DNA of 64,000 nucleotides from Larkinella rosea (GTDB lineage Bacteria > Bacteroidota > Bacteroidia > Cytophagales > Spirosomataceae), in the NCBI RefSeq assembly GCF_003858635.1, contig NZ_RQJO01000015.1, positions 434,001-498,000 on the forward strand, written 5' to 3'. A model generated the notes under the pieces. It ran no database searches, was not told where the DNA came from, and worked only from the letters and a program-made list of their open reading frames with translations. A program made the position numbers and the translations under genes. Numbering within the stretch: position 1 is the stretch's first letter; the number at the start of each line of letters is the position of its first letter. Of the stretch, positions 1 through 9,179 are shown piece after piece.

Positions 1-20
1 ACTTTTATCCACAGAAACTT

Positions 21-126
21 TGATAGGAACACAGATTTGACGGATTGAACGGATTTTCACGGATAACTCAGTTTTAATCCGTTGCATCCGTCCAATCGCA
101 TCGGCGACCCGGCCGCGTTCCTATCA
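21..126. repeat. Palindromic intergenic element downstream of nuoM
   Basis: The outer arms TGATAGGAAC (21-30) and GTTCCTATCA (117-126) are perfect inverted repeats. Inside them an imperfect pair built on GACGGATTGAACGGATT and AATCCGTTGCATCCGTC faces inward. The element ends three bases before the nuoM stop codon. The nested symmetry fits a REP- or MITE-like intergenic repeat or a long hairpin between nuoM and the next gene (nuoN would be expected, outside the window). Confidence 0.5.
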
Positions 127-128
127 TT

Positions 129-1790
129 TTATTCCACACTAAACCGCTGAATCCATTCTGCGACGGTGGAGTTGGTGAGGTTGAAAAGCAGATTGGGAAA
201 CAAACCGAGCAGTAGGGCCAAAGCCGCCAGCGGAATCAGCATGAGCCGTTCGCGGGTGTCGAGGTCGGTAAGTTGTCCGGCGGTTTCGGTGCGCGACCAG
301 AGGGGCCCGAAAAACATACGCTGGAGCGTCCAGAGGAAATACGCAGCCGCCAGAATGATGCCCAGCGTGGCCAGAGCCGTCATCCAGCCGGGTAGCCAGA
401 GCGACTGAAAACTGCCCATCAGCGTAAACAATTCGCCCACAAAACCGGAAAAACCGGGCAATCCCAGCGAGGCAAAAAACGCAATGGCGGTCAGGGCGGT
501 GTAGCTCGGCATGGCGCTGGCCAGCCCCCGGTAATTGTCGATGCGCCGGTCGTGGGTGCGGTCGTAGATGACGCCGGTCAGCAAAAACAGCATCGCCGAC
601 AACACGCCGTGGCTCGCCATTTGATAAACGGCCCCGTTGACACCTTCCGACGTCAGTGACGCAATCCCCAACAGAACAAAACCCATGTGCGATACCGAAG
701 AATAAGCGATCATTTTCTTGAGATCACTCTGCGCCAGGGCATTAAACCCGCCGTAGACAATCGAGATCACACCCAGACCGGCCAGCAGCAGGGCGTATTC
801 GGCAGCCCCGTCGGGGAACAAGCCCCAGCCGATTCGCAGAAAACCGTAGCCGCCAATTTTGAGCAAGACGCCCGCCAGCACCACCGAAACCGGCGTTGGA
901 GCTTCCACGTGAGCATCGGGAAGCCAGGTATGGAACGGCACGACCGGCAATTTGATGGCAAATCCGAGGAAAACACACAGAAACGCCAGCATCCGCGTCG
1001 GAATGCCGAACACAATACGTTCGCCGGTTGGACCCAGAAAGGAGTTGGGCAAATAATTGCTACCGTGGGCCATGTAGCGCAGATCGAACGTATGCACCAG
1101 TTGCTGCGACTGAATTTTGTAATCGGCGAGCAGAAACTGAACCTGTCGGATGATGGTGTCGGTGGCTTCTGACCGGTCGCCGATTAGCCCAATATTAATT
1201 GCCGTTTCAACCGGGTCCATGACTGATAAATACAGACTGATCATCACCAGCAGAATCAAAACCGAACCCGCCAGTGTGTAGAGAAAAAACTTGATGGAGG
1301 CATATTCCCGGCGCGGACCGCCCCATAGACCGATGAGAAAATACATCGGCAGCAGCATGAATTCGAAGAAGAGGAAGAACAGGAAAAAGTCGAGCGCAAT
1401 GAAACAGCCAATGATGGTGGCCGTCAGAAGCAGATACAGAGCGTGGTAGGCTTTTAACCGCTTGTCGATGGTCCAGGACGAGATCGCGCCGACGAGCATG
1501 ACTACGCCCGAGAGCAAAACCATCGGCAGGCTGATGCCGTCGATGCCGACCAGATAATCGATGGAAACCACGCCGAGCGACCCCAGTGGCAGGGTAATCC
1601 AGTCGACGCGTTCGAGAAGTTGGTAGTCGGCCAAAGCCGGATCGAAAGCGAGGTAAATGGCTCCGCAGACCAGCAACTCAAGGCTGCAAACCGCCAGCGT
1701 AATCCACTTATAAACGTTTTTCTGACTGTCTGGTAAAAGAACGACCAACAGCGAACCGAGCAAAGGAATAAAGATGAGTAATGACAGCAT
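129..1790 (-). CDS. nuoM: NADH-quinone oxidoreductase subunit M
   Basis: Membrane-arm, antiporter-like proton-pumping subunit of respiratory complex I. About 14 hydrophobic segments are visible. The essential glutamate of the family lies at about residue 143 (FFEFMLLP) and channel lysines at about 280 (FAIKLPVVPFHTWLPDAH) and 311. The protein has 553 residues against about 509 in E. coli. The extra length is mostly a polar loop at about residues 190-265 before the FHTWLPDAH block. The ATG start is directly followed by the first membrane helix. It lies 36 bp behind nuoL on the same strand, so the two are co-transcribed. The family assignment is certain; the role of the loop is unknown. Confidence 0.97.
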   Translation of the reverse strand: MLSLLIFIPLLGSLLVVLLPDSQKNVYKWITLAVCSLELLVCGAIYLAFDPALADYQLLERVDWITLPLGSLGVVSIDYLVGIDGISLPMVLLSGVVMLVGAISSWTIDKRLKAYHALYLLLTATIIGCFIALDFFLFFLFFEFMLLPMYFLIGLWGGPRREYASIKFFLYTLAGSVLILLVMISLYLSVMDPVETAINIGLIGDRSEATDTIIRQVQFLLADYKIQSQQLVHTFDLRYMAHGSNYLPNSFLGPTGERIVFGIPTRMLAFLCVFLGFAIKLPVVPFHTWLPDAHVEAPTPVSVVLAGVLLKIGGYGFLRIGWGLFPDGAAEYALLLAGLGVISIVYGGFNALAQSDLKKMIAYSSVSHMGFVLLGIASLTSEGVNGAVYQMASHGVLSAMLFLLTGVIYDRTHDRRIDNYRGLASAMPSYTALTAIAFFASLGLPGFSGFVGELFTLMGSFQSLWLPGWMTALATLGIILAAAYFLWTLQRMFFGPLWSRTETAGQLTDLDTRERLMLIPLAALALLLGLFPNLLFNLTNSTVAEWIQRFSVE

Positions 1791-1826
1791 AGCAGGGTGT
1801 CGGCAACAGCAATGGGCTGGTGTGGA

Positions 1827-3731
1827 CTAAATCAAAAACCAAAGAATGACTAACAAACCGACCACCGCACTGGCAATGTACGATTGAACCCGGCCATTTT
1901 GCACCGAACGCGTCAGATTACCCAGTCGGTGGGCGAGCCACGACGCGCCGTTGACCAGGCCATCGACAATGGCGCGATCGACCCAGCTGATCATGTGCGC
2001 CAGCACAACGTTGCCGATACCAATAAAATCGACCAGCCGGTCGATGATGCGTTGGTCGAACGCAAACGAAAACCGGGCCAGCCGCACAAACGGGCGCGCA
2101 ATCACGCGATTGTAAAAACCGTCGAGGTACCAGTTGTGCTCCGACAGGCGACTTAGGCTCGTTGATTTGGTCAAAACCGGTATTCGCCAGCCGAGCCAAA
2201 TGCCAATTGCCACGACGGTAATGGACAAAACCGCAATCCAAAGGTGTTCTTCGCTTTCGCTTACCGCGGGAAATAACCGGTAAAACCAGCCATGTTCGGC
2301 AGAGAATGGGTTGACGGCAAACACAAAACCGATCGACAAAACCGCCAGCATCAGGATGGGAACCGTGAGAATCGGACTGGATTCGTGCGCATGATGATCC
2401 GGGTTTCGGGATTCACCGAAGAAAACCAGTTTTCCCTGACGTGCCATGTAACAGGCGGTTAATCCGGAAGATAAAACCGCCACGACCGGAATAATGTAGG
2501 CAAAACCGCCCTGCTGGCTGGCCCAACCAAATGCGCCGGCCAGGATAGCTTCTTTCGATAAAAAACCGGAGAACAACGGAAAACCGGAAAGCGCGGCTGC
2601 ACAAACCGCCCAGCCGCTGAATGTAACGGGCATGACTTTTCGCAAACCGCCCATTTTTCGCATGTCCTGCGTATCGACGCCGTGAATGACCGACCCGGCG
2701 GCCAGAAACAGGCCGGCTTTGAAAAACGCGTGGGTGGTCAGGTGAAAGAGTGCGGCCGATCCGTTGCCGGTTCCCATACCGATCACCATCAGGCCCAGTT
2801 GCGAAACGGTGGAATAGGCCAGTACTTTTTTAATATCGGTTTGATACAGCGCCGAGTAAGCCGCCATCAGCATCGTAATGGTGCCAACAATGGTGATGAT
2901 TAATAAAGCGTCGGGCGTCAGTAAAAAGTGGATGCGGGCCAGCAGAAAAATTCCGGCGGCCACCATCGTAGCGGCATGGATGAGTGCCGAAACCGGCGTT
3001 GGGCCTTCCATCGCGTCGGGCAGCCAGGTGGTAAGCGGAAACTGGGCCGACTTGCCGATGCAACCGCAAAACAGGCAAAAACCGGTCAGCGTGGCCAGCC
3101 AGCCATTGGAGGTGAATTCGGTCGGGAGCGCGGCCAGTTCGGTGGTTCCGGCCTGGAAAAGCACCAGAAAAATACCGAGCAGAAAACCGGCATCGCCAAC
3201 GCGGTTCATGAGAAATGCCTTTTTGGCAGCCGCAGCCGCCTGCGGTTTTCGGAACCAGAAACCGATCAATAAATACGACGACAGGCCGACCAGTTCCCAG
3301 AAGGCGTAGAGTACAATCAGGTTTCCGGCCAGCACAATGCCGAGCATCGAACCAATAAACAGACTCAGGAAACCAAAATACCGGTAGCGATCGCGTTCGT
3401 CGTGGAGATAGGAAATGGAGTAAATCTGAACCAGCAGCGCAATGAAATGGACGACAATTAGCATGAGCAGCGTCAGGGCATCGATCCGGAACGAAATGGG
3501 GACGACGCGACCCGGCATGATGAGCCATTCCGTGCGTAAGGTCAGGATTTCGGTGCCGATTTGATTCGCCAGAAAAACCGATAACCCCAGTCCGGTCAGT
3601 GTTAGAACAGCGGCAGCCATTCCGACCCAATGATTGATTCGCCGACCCGCCAGCAACCACACACTACCGCTCAAAAAAGGCAGCAGCAACAGGAGCCAGA
3701 AAAGATTTCGGATGGTATTCTCGTCGAACAT
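1827..3731 (-). CDS. nuoL: NADH-quinone oxidoreductase subunit L
   Basis: Largest membrane subunit of complex I, distal proton pump with the lateral amphipathic helix. Visible hallmarks are the conserved glutamate at about residue 146 (FWELVGLSSYLLIGFW), the KKAFLMNRVGD block at about 170-180, and PLTTWLPDAMEGPTPVSALIHAATMVAAG, which carries the channel histidine and is given here only as a family landmark near residue 240. I start at the ATG at 3731 (MFDENTIRNLF), giving 634 residues, normal for NuoL. The reading frame stays open to 3818, but that extension is Arg/Pro-rich and unlike the family. No nuoK lies upstream; instead a SusCD operon and its terminator do, so nuoL starts its own transcription unit here. 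Confidence 0.95.
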   Translation of the reverse strand: MFDENTIRNLFWLLLLLPFLSGSVWLLAGRRINHWVGMAAAVLTLTGLGLSVFLANQIGTEILTLRTEWLIMPGRVVPISFRIDALTLLMLIVVHFIALLVQIYSISYLHDERDRYRYFGFLSLFIGSMLGIVLAGNLIVLYAFWELVGLSSYLLIGFWFRKPQAAAAAKKAFLMNRVGDAGFLLGIFLVLFQAGTTELAALPTEFTSNGWLATLTGFCLFCGCIGKSAQFPLTTWLPDAMEGPTPVSALIHAATMVAAGIFLLARIHFLLTPDALLIITIVGTITMLMAAYSALYQTDIKKVLAYSTVSQLGLMVIGMGTGNGSAALFHLTTHAFFKAGLFLAAGSVIHGVDTQDMRKMGGLRKVMPVTFSGWAVCAAALSGFPLFSGFLSKEAILAGAFGWASQQGGFAYIIPVVAVLSSGLTACYMARQGKLVFFGESRNPDHHAHESSPILTVPILMLAVLSIGFVFAVNPFSAEHGWFYRLFPAVSESEEHLWIAVLSITVVAIGIWLGWRIPVLTKSTSLSRLSEHNWYLDGFYNRVIARPFVRLARFSFAFDQRIIDRLVDFIGIGNVVLAHMISWVDRAIVDGLVNGASWLAHRLGNLTRSVQNGRVQSYIASAVVGLLVILWFLI

Positions 3732-3820
3732 CGCGCAAGATAACGCCGGACGCTCGCCGGGACAAATATCTGTACGAAACGGGCGTATAAAAATGCGAGT
3801 TGAACGAACAGCAAACAAAA

Positions 3821-3869
3821 CGGTTCCGGTTTTCGGGTGACCGAATCGATCACCCGAAAACCAGAACCG
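3821..3869 (-). terminator. Terminator of SusCD operon 1
   Basis: Two 20-base arms (3821-3840 and 3850-3869) are complementary with one mismatch and a 9-base loop. Read on the minus strand the stem is followed by TTTTGTTTG, a U-rich tract. It sits between the SusD stop (3912) and the nuoL start (3731). The stem contains CGGTTTTC/GAAAACC, the heptamer that is abundant across the window. Confidence 0.75.
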
Positions 3870-3911
3870 CCTGGGATGGATAGGAAAATGTGGGCCGAAA
3901 AACCGCCTTTG

Positions 3912-5387
3912 TTAATTTAGATTCGGGTTGATCGACGTATCTGTATACGGCAGCGGAAACCAGTAATTGGCTTTCGTAATGGGTTTGATCGGTTGCAGAT
4001 CGTCGGGACTTTTGGCGGCATTGGCGGCTTCGACGCGCTCGAGCCGGATCAGGTCGAACCAGCGGGTGCGCTCACACGCGAATTCCCAGGCGCGTTCCTG
4101 CACCACCTCGTCGGCAAACTGGGTTGCTGTCAATCCGTCGGCAGGCGACAACGCTTTCGTGCCGGTGGCCCAGCCGCGCAGCCGAATCTGGTTCAGGGCA
4201 TCGTAAGCCAGTTGGTCGGGACCGCCGGTTCCGCGCGCTTTGGCTTCGGCATAAATCGTCAGGACGTGCGGATACCGCATCATTACCGACGGCAGCGAAA
4301 TGCTGGAGGTCACGACGTTGCCTTTGATGTACCATTTCTGGTAATACGGGTGTTTGGTCAAACTCTGCTGCCAGGGAATTTTCGTAGCGCCCAACCCAAA
4401 CTCCGTCCGGAACGTGGCGGTTTTGCGGGGGCCGGCCGGAAAACTGTTGAAGAAGTTCAGCTCGGCAAACATATCGTCCCAGCCGCCTTCTTCGCCTGGC
4501 ATCGTCGTGTTACCATAGGTCGCGTTAGCCGTGCCGCTGCCACCCGTAAAACCGCTGATCTGGAAGACCGACTCCGGAATCGTCGCCACCGCCGGATCGT
4601 TCGCAAAAACCTCCGCAAACGTCGGCATCATCGCAAAACCGTAGGTCGCCCGGTTGTCAATCACCTCTTTTGCTTTGGCAGCCGCCAGGTCATACTTGTC
4701 GGTTTGCTTCAGCGGCCAGCCCGCCATCGTCAGGTAGACATCCGCCAGAAACGCCTTCGCCGAACCTGCGTTGGGCCGACCCGGATCGCGCCGGGTGTTG
4801 GGCAGCATGGTTTCCGCTTTTTTCAGGTCGTCCACAATCAGCGCGTAGACTTCGGCGGGCGTCGATTTCTTGATCGTCAGCAAGTCGGCCGAGTATTCAC
4901 CCGCCGTCACCAGCGGAATATTGCCGTAAAACCGGGTCAGCCAGTAGTACGAAAAACCGCGAATGAAATAGGCTTCGCCCGCAATGATGTCGATCGTCGC
5001 TTTGGTCCCAACGGTTTTTGTGTAGTTATTAATGACATTGTTGGCGCCCTGAATGGCTTTGTAACAGCCCGTGTAAACCGCTCCGGACCGCTGGTTGGTC
5101 GTCGAGACGTTAAACTGATCGAATTCCCGCCAGTCGGCCTTGTTGCTGGCCGGGTGGGTCGTCACGTCGTCGCTGCCGATGGTGGCGGCATTGGCCGAAG
5201 GGTGGATAAAACCGTAGCCCCACTGGTTGGCAAAGCCCCGGTAAGCCCCGGTCAGGGCCGATTCCAGACCGTCCTGGGTCGAGAGCACGTTCGGGCCGTA
5301 GAGCAAACCGGTGGTGTCTTCTTCCAGGTAATTTTTGCAGCCTGCTCCCAGCACGGCTACGAAAGCAAATAAGAGTATCTTTTTCAT
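3912..5387 (-). CDS. SusD/RagB-like outer-membrane nutrient-binding lipoprotein
   Basis: Surface lipoprotein that works as the lid of a SusC-type TonB-dependent channel and binds its glycan or other ligand. The N-terminus is a lipoprotein signal peptide with the lipobox cysteine at about residue 17 (LGAGCKNYLEED). The TPR-rich body follows, and the C-terminus has the family features ERAWEFACERTRWFDLIRL and NYWFPLPYTDTSINPNLN. The length of 491 residues is normal. It follows the SusC gene by 14 bp and is the last gene of the pair. No enzymes or sensor genes sit with this pair in the window, so the ligand cannot be inferred. Confidence 0.93.
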   Translation of the reverse strand: MKKILLFAFVAVLGAGCKNYLEEDTTGLLYGPNVLSTQDGLESALTGAYRGFANQWGYGFIHPSANAATIGSDDVTTHPASNKADWREFDQFNVSTTNQRSGAVYTGCYKAIQGANNVINNYTKTVGTKATIDIIAGEAYFIRGFSYYWLTRFYGNIPLVTAGEYSADLLTIKKSTPAEVYALIVDDLKKAETMLPNTRRDPGRPNAGSAKAFLADVYLTMAGWPLKQTDKYDLAAAKAKEVIDNRATYGFAMMPTFAEVFANDPAVATIPESVFQISGFTGGSGTANATYGNTTMPGEEGGWDDMFAELNFFNSFPAGPRKTATFRTEFGLGATKIPWQQSLTKHPYYQKWYIKGNVVTSSISLPSVMMRYPHVLTIYAEAKARGTGGPDQLAYDALNQIRLRGWATGTKALSPADGLTATQFADEVVQERAWEFACERTRWFDLIRLERVEAANAAKSPDDLQPIKPITKANYWFPLPYTDTSINPNLN

Positions 5388-5401
5388 GGATTGTCAGAAT
5401 T

Positions 5402-8392
5402 TTAGAAGCCCAGGTTGATGCCGAATGTGTACGTTTTTGCATTCGGATACGAACCGTAGTCGATCCCGATGGCGGTGTCCGTATTTGAACCCACCCGCGC
5501 TGATTCCGGATCGGGACCTTTGTACTTCGTGATCGTCAGCAGGTTGGTCGCGCTGGCAAAAACCCGGATGTTGGCTTTGTTGCGGATAAAACCGTTCGGG
5601 ATGTTGTAGGAAAGGCTGACGTTTTTCAGCCGTACGAAGCTACCATTTTCCAAAAACCGGCTCGACTGCGTAAAGGGCTGATACGTTTTCGTAAACGCTG
5701 GCACGTCGGAAGTTTCGTTGCCTGGCCGGTAGTAATCGCGGATTTCCGACAGGATGAACTGCCGCGCATCGCCCGAGCCCGACAGCGCAGCCGCCCGGGT
5801 GTAGTTCAGTTTATCGACACCAAATACGCCATTAAAGAACACGTTCAGCGTCAGGCCTTTGTACGAAAAGGTGTTGTTCCAGCCGCCGGTTCCTTTCGGG
5901 AATGCCCGGCCAATGATCTGGAAGTCGTCGGTCGTAATCGTGTTATCGCCATTCAGATCCTGGTAGTGCGGATCGCCCGGCACCCGGCCTTGTTTGGCGG
6001 CCTGATCGGCTTCATTCGGTTTCCAGGTACCTAGGTATTTCAGGCCCCAGTACGAACCCAGCGGTTCGCCCGGCATCAGCATAAACTCGTTGGTGGTCGA
6101 CATCCCCGCGCCCACGCCCGTACCGGTTCCCAGCCGGGGCAAACCGCCCAGACTCAGCACCTGGTTGCGCAGCGTCGAGAAGTTCAGGTTGGTTTCCCAG
6201 CGAAAACCGCCCTGATCAATCGGCGTTCCTCCGATGGAAAATTCAAACCCTTTGTTCTCCACTTCCCCTAAATTCCGGTATTGTGTACCGCCACCGGCGT
6301 AGCTCGGAATCGCGACATTCAGCAGCAGATCGGTGGTGTTTTTCTTGAAATAATCGGCTTCAATCCGCAGCCGACCGTTCCAGAATTCCATTTCCAGCCC
6401 CACATCCGTTTGTTTGGTTGTTTCCCACTTGAGGTTCGGATTGCCCGGATTCCCCAAAATCACTCCCGCCGTGGCCGCGCTGTTGTTGAAAGCCACCACC
6501 GTTGTTCCGTAGGTCGACAGGGTTGCGTACGGGTTAATGGCCTGGCTACCCGTCATCCCCCAGCTACCCCGCAGTTTCAGGTTGCTGAAGACGCCGAGAT
6601 TTTTGATGAAATCTTCTTCCGATAACCGCCAGCCGAGTGCCACCGACGGGAAAACACTGTACCGGTTGTCGGCGCCGAATTTAGACGAACCATCCCGCCG
6701 AACGGCCGCCGTCAGCAGGTATTTCTCTTTGTAGCTGTAATTTACCCGACCCAGCAACGAAAGCAAGGTCGATTTCTGGTAAGCCGATCCGACGGTCGCT
6801 GCGGTATTCCCGCCGATGTTGTCGTAACCCAACTGCGGAAACCGCAGCCCGGACGCACTCGCCGTAAAGTTCCGATCCGTAAACTGCTGCGTTTCCAAAA
6901 CCGCCACGGCGTTCAGCGAATGGTTGCCCACTTTGAGATCGTAATTCAGCGTGTTCGTGTTTTGCAACGTTACCTGTTCCGACGAATACCGGCTGGCGCT
7001 CGGTACGTTGTTGGACAGGCGTTTGCCCGTAAAGTTCAGGTTCTGAATGTCGAGGTAATTGACGGCATATTGCAAATCAATCGACAAGCCTTTGATGGGC
7101 AGTTTGTAATTCAAACCGCCGTTGACGTTCAGGCTCGCGCGTTTGGCGTCGATCGACTGATCGTAGAGGTAATCAATTGGGTTCCGGTAAACCGAACCGA
7201 TCGGGTCGGTAAACGTCGGCTGACCGTCGGTACCGTAAGCGGGCGTCGTCGGCGCCCAGGCCAGGGCCTGCACGATGGCGCCACCGTCGAGCGTATTGTG
7301 GTTTTTGGATTGTGTGCCCCACAAATTGATGCGGAACGAAAGCTTGTCGTTGACCTTCGTATTCAGGTTCGTCCGCAGGATGTACCGCTTAAAACCGCTG
7401 TTGTTGACAATCCCGTTCTGATCCAGGAAGTTACCTGAAATCAGGTAGGTCGTTTTGTCGCCCCCGCCCGAAACCGTCACCTGGTGCTGCTGTCCACCGC
7501 CGTTCCGGAAAACGAGATCTTGCCAGTCCGTTCCGCCGTTTTGTTTAAAATCGGCGATCTGAGCGGCTGTAAAGGGCAAATTCGAACCGGTGGCCGTCGC
7601 TCGGGCGTTCACGATTTCGGCAAATTCACCCGCCGGTAAAACGTCGTAGCGCTTGATGTTCTGCGCCACGCTGAACTGACCTTCGTAATTGACTTTCAGA
7701 CCACGCGCCCCTTTTTTGGTCGTGATGATCACCACGCCATTCGCACCCCGGCTTCCGTAGATCGAGGTCGAAGCCGCATCTTTCAGCACCTGAATGGTTT
7801 CAATGTCGCTGGGATTCACGAAGTTAAAGTCAGCGCCGACGTATCCATCGACGATGTAAAGCGGGTTGTTGTTGCCCAAAACCGAGTTGGCTCCCCGAAT
7901 CCGGATGCGGGCGTCACCACCGGGTGCGCCGTTGGTTTGCGTCACCTGTACCCCTGCCGCCCGGCCCTGCAGCACCTGATCCAGACGCGTAACGGGTTGT
8001 TGCGCAAATTCTTTCGTAGAGATGGCCGTCAGGGCGCCGGTTACGTCGGTTTTGCGCTGGGAACCATACCCAACCACCACGACTTCGTTCAGGGTTTTTA
8101 AATCTTCGATCAGTTGAATGTTAATCACCGATTGCCCGTTGACCGGGACGGTTTGGCTGACGTAGCCAATATTGGAAAAAACCAGCGAAGCATTGCTCGC
8201 AGCGTTCAGCGCGAAATTACCGGACGCGTCGGTGGCCGTTCCCAGCGTGGTGCCGCTGATCTGGACGTTGACCCCGGGAAGTCCCTGATTATCGACGCCG
8301 GTAACTTTGCCCGTCACCCGATTGCTCTGGGCAAACGCGTGGACCTGCCCCAGGAGTACCAGGAAAATGAAAAGTTTTACAGATTTTCTCAT
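5402..8392 (-). CDS. SusC/RagA-like TonB-dependent outer-membrane transporter
   Basis: TonB-dependent importer paired with the SusD gene that follows it. It has a signal peptide (about 1-22, ending AFAQ), a carboxypeptidase-regulatory-like domain (about 25-95), the TonB-box region LNEVVVVGYGSQRKTDVTGA at about 102-121, a plug domain with LYIVDG and STSIYGSRGANGVVIITTKKG blocks, and a beta-barrel ending in the aromatic residue of FGINLGF. The length of 996 residues is typical. The upstream 790 bp hold two near-identical candidate operators (8561-8580 and 8929-8947), so a LacI-type regulator encoded elsewhere is possible. Substrate unknown. Confidence 0.95.
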   Translation of the reverse strand: MRKSVKLFIFLVLLGQVHAFAQSNRVTGKVTGVDNQGLPGVNVQISGTTLGTATDASGNFALNAASNASLVFSNIGYVSQTVPVNGQSVINIQLIEDLKTLNEVVVVGYGSQRKTDVTGALTAISTKEFAQQPVTRLDQVLQGRAAGVQVTQTNGAPGGDARIRIRGANSVLGNNNPLYIVDGYVGADFNFVNPSDIETIQVLKDAASTSIYGSRGANGVVIITTKKGARGLKVNYEGQFSVAQNIKRYDVLPAGEFAEIVNARATATGSNLPFTAAQIADFKQNGGTDWQDLVFRNGGGQQHQVTVSGGGDKTTYLISGNFLDQNGIVNNSGFKRYILRTNLNTKVNDKLSFRINLWGTQSKNHNTLDGGAIVQALAWAPTTPAYGTDGQPTFTDPIGSVYRNPIDYLYDQSIDAKRASLNVNGGLNYKLPIKGLSIDLQYAVNYLDIQNLNFTGKRLSNNVPSASRYSSEQVTLQNTNTLNYDLKVGNHSLNAVAVLETQQFTDRNFTASASGLRFPQLGYDNIGGNTAATVGSAYQKSTLLSLLGRVNYSYKEKYLLTAAVRRDGSSKFGADNRYSVFPSVALGWRLSEEDFIKNLGVFSNLKLRGSWGMTGSQAINPYATLSTYGTTVVAFNNSAATAGVILGNPGNPNLKWETTKQTDVGLEMEFWNGRLRIEADYFKKNTTDLLLNVAIPSYAGGGTQYRNLGEVENKGFEFSIGGTPIDQGGFRWETNLNFSTLRNQVLSLGGLPRLGTGTGVGAGMSTTNEFMLMPGEPLGSYWGLKYLGTWKPNEADQAAKQGRVPGDPHYQDLNGDNTITTDDFQIIGRAFPKGTGGWNNTFSYKGLTLNVFFNGVFGVDKLNYTRAAALSGSGDARQFILSEIRDYYRPGNETSDVPAFTKTYQPFTQSSRFLENGSFVRLKNVSLSYNIPNGFIRNKANIRVFASATNLLTITKYKGPDPESARVGSNTDTAIGIDYGSYPNAKTYTFGINLGF

Positions 8393-8560
8393 GGTTGGAA
8401 ATGGGTTATTGGTAGGTAAAAAGGAAATGTAAAGGGTACTGCGGGCTCGATGCGGCCCACAACTGTACCTGGCGTTTGCTTTCCGGTAAGGTGGCGTACG
8501 CCGAATTGTGGTTTTTGTTCATAGGGTAACTGTTTTAGTTGAAACTGTTCATTAGGTAGC

Positions 8561-8580
8561 TTAATCGTTTAAGCAATCGA
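8561..8580. promoter_or_regulatory. Candidate LacI-type operator, copy 1
   Basis: TTAATCGTTTAAGCAATCGA, 169 bp upstream of the SusC start. It matches copy 2 at 16 of the first 18 bases and has CG-centred half-site symmetry (ATCG...CGAT-like) as in LacI/GalR operators. No LacI-family gene is in the window, so the regulator is inferred only. Confidence 0.35.
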
Positions 8581-8928
8581 TCAAAAGAAACTATTTTACA
8601 CGTATTTTTATGGTTCTGCAGGAGTTCAAAACCAATCTGCTTTCAGAAACCGGGCGAAGATTTTAGAATCTTGTGGTAGATTCCCGGTCGTTTTTAAATT
8701 AAGTTGATTGGTAGCTTAGGATAGGACTCTCGAAAATTCGTTCAGCTTTAGGCCGTTGGTTTTACAATATTCTTTAACGAAGTTTTTGTAGTACTCATTT
8801 ATTAGATTATGGCCTTCAAAACTATGCTTAATCCTTTAAACAAAAAAGTTTTTATCATTTTTTTTGTTTTTTTAATGACTAAATCAATTTAATAGGCGAG
8901 GAGTTTTACTGATTTGTGGGAGTGAGTT

Positions 8929-8947
8929 TTAATCGTTTGAGCGATAA
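8929..8947. promoter_or_regulatory. Candidate LacI-type operator, copy 2
   Basis: TTAATCGTTTGAGCGATAA, containing the inverted half sites ATCG and CGAT six bases apart. It is almost identical to the sequence at 8561-8580, in the same orientation, 368 bp away. The pair could allow looping across the SusC 1 promoter. Inference from sequence similarity only. Confidence 0.35.
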
Positions 8948-9179
8948 CTTATTGTTCGTCAGGAGGGAGGTAAGCGATCAGGAGAAGGACAAGGGCTAGT
9001 GCCGAACATTGATTTTGAGCTGCAAAATTATTTCACGGCCATATTCTGCCCGCTTAGGATGGATGCCCGGCGTTGGCAATCAACTGCTTCTCCCAAAGGC
9101 ACCGAAAACAAAAGATTCTTCAGGAATCTCGTCTGAAACACTATATTTAGTCCGATTCCCTACCGTAAACACAAACCAC

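Larger units (their letters stand above)
8393..9179. other. Long intergenic region between SusC 1 and the divergent gene
   Basis: This 787-bp stretch has no convincing gene. It becomes AT-rich at about 8800-8900. It holds two similar 18-20 bp sequences (see the operator entries) and, on the minus strand, a possible -7 element seen on the plus strand as CAAAACTA at 8817-8824, with a CAAA 16 bp further upstream that is a somewhat short -33 spacing. The length and the paired motifs suggest a regulated promoter for SusCD 1. Confidence 0.4.

Noticed and set aside
3993-5372. Long plus-strand open frame of 459 codons opposite SusD 1
   Set aside because: Arg/Val/Gly-rich translation with no family features. 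It is the antisense shadow of a clear SusD gene.
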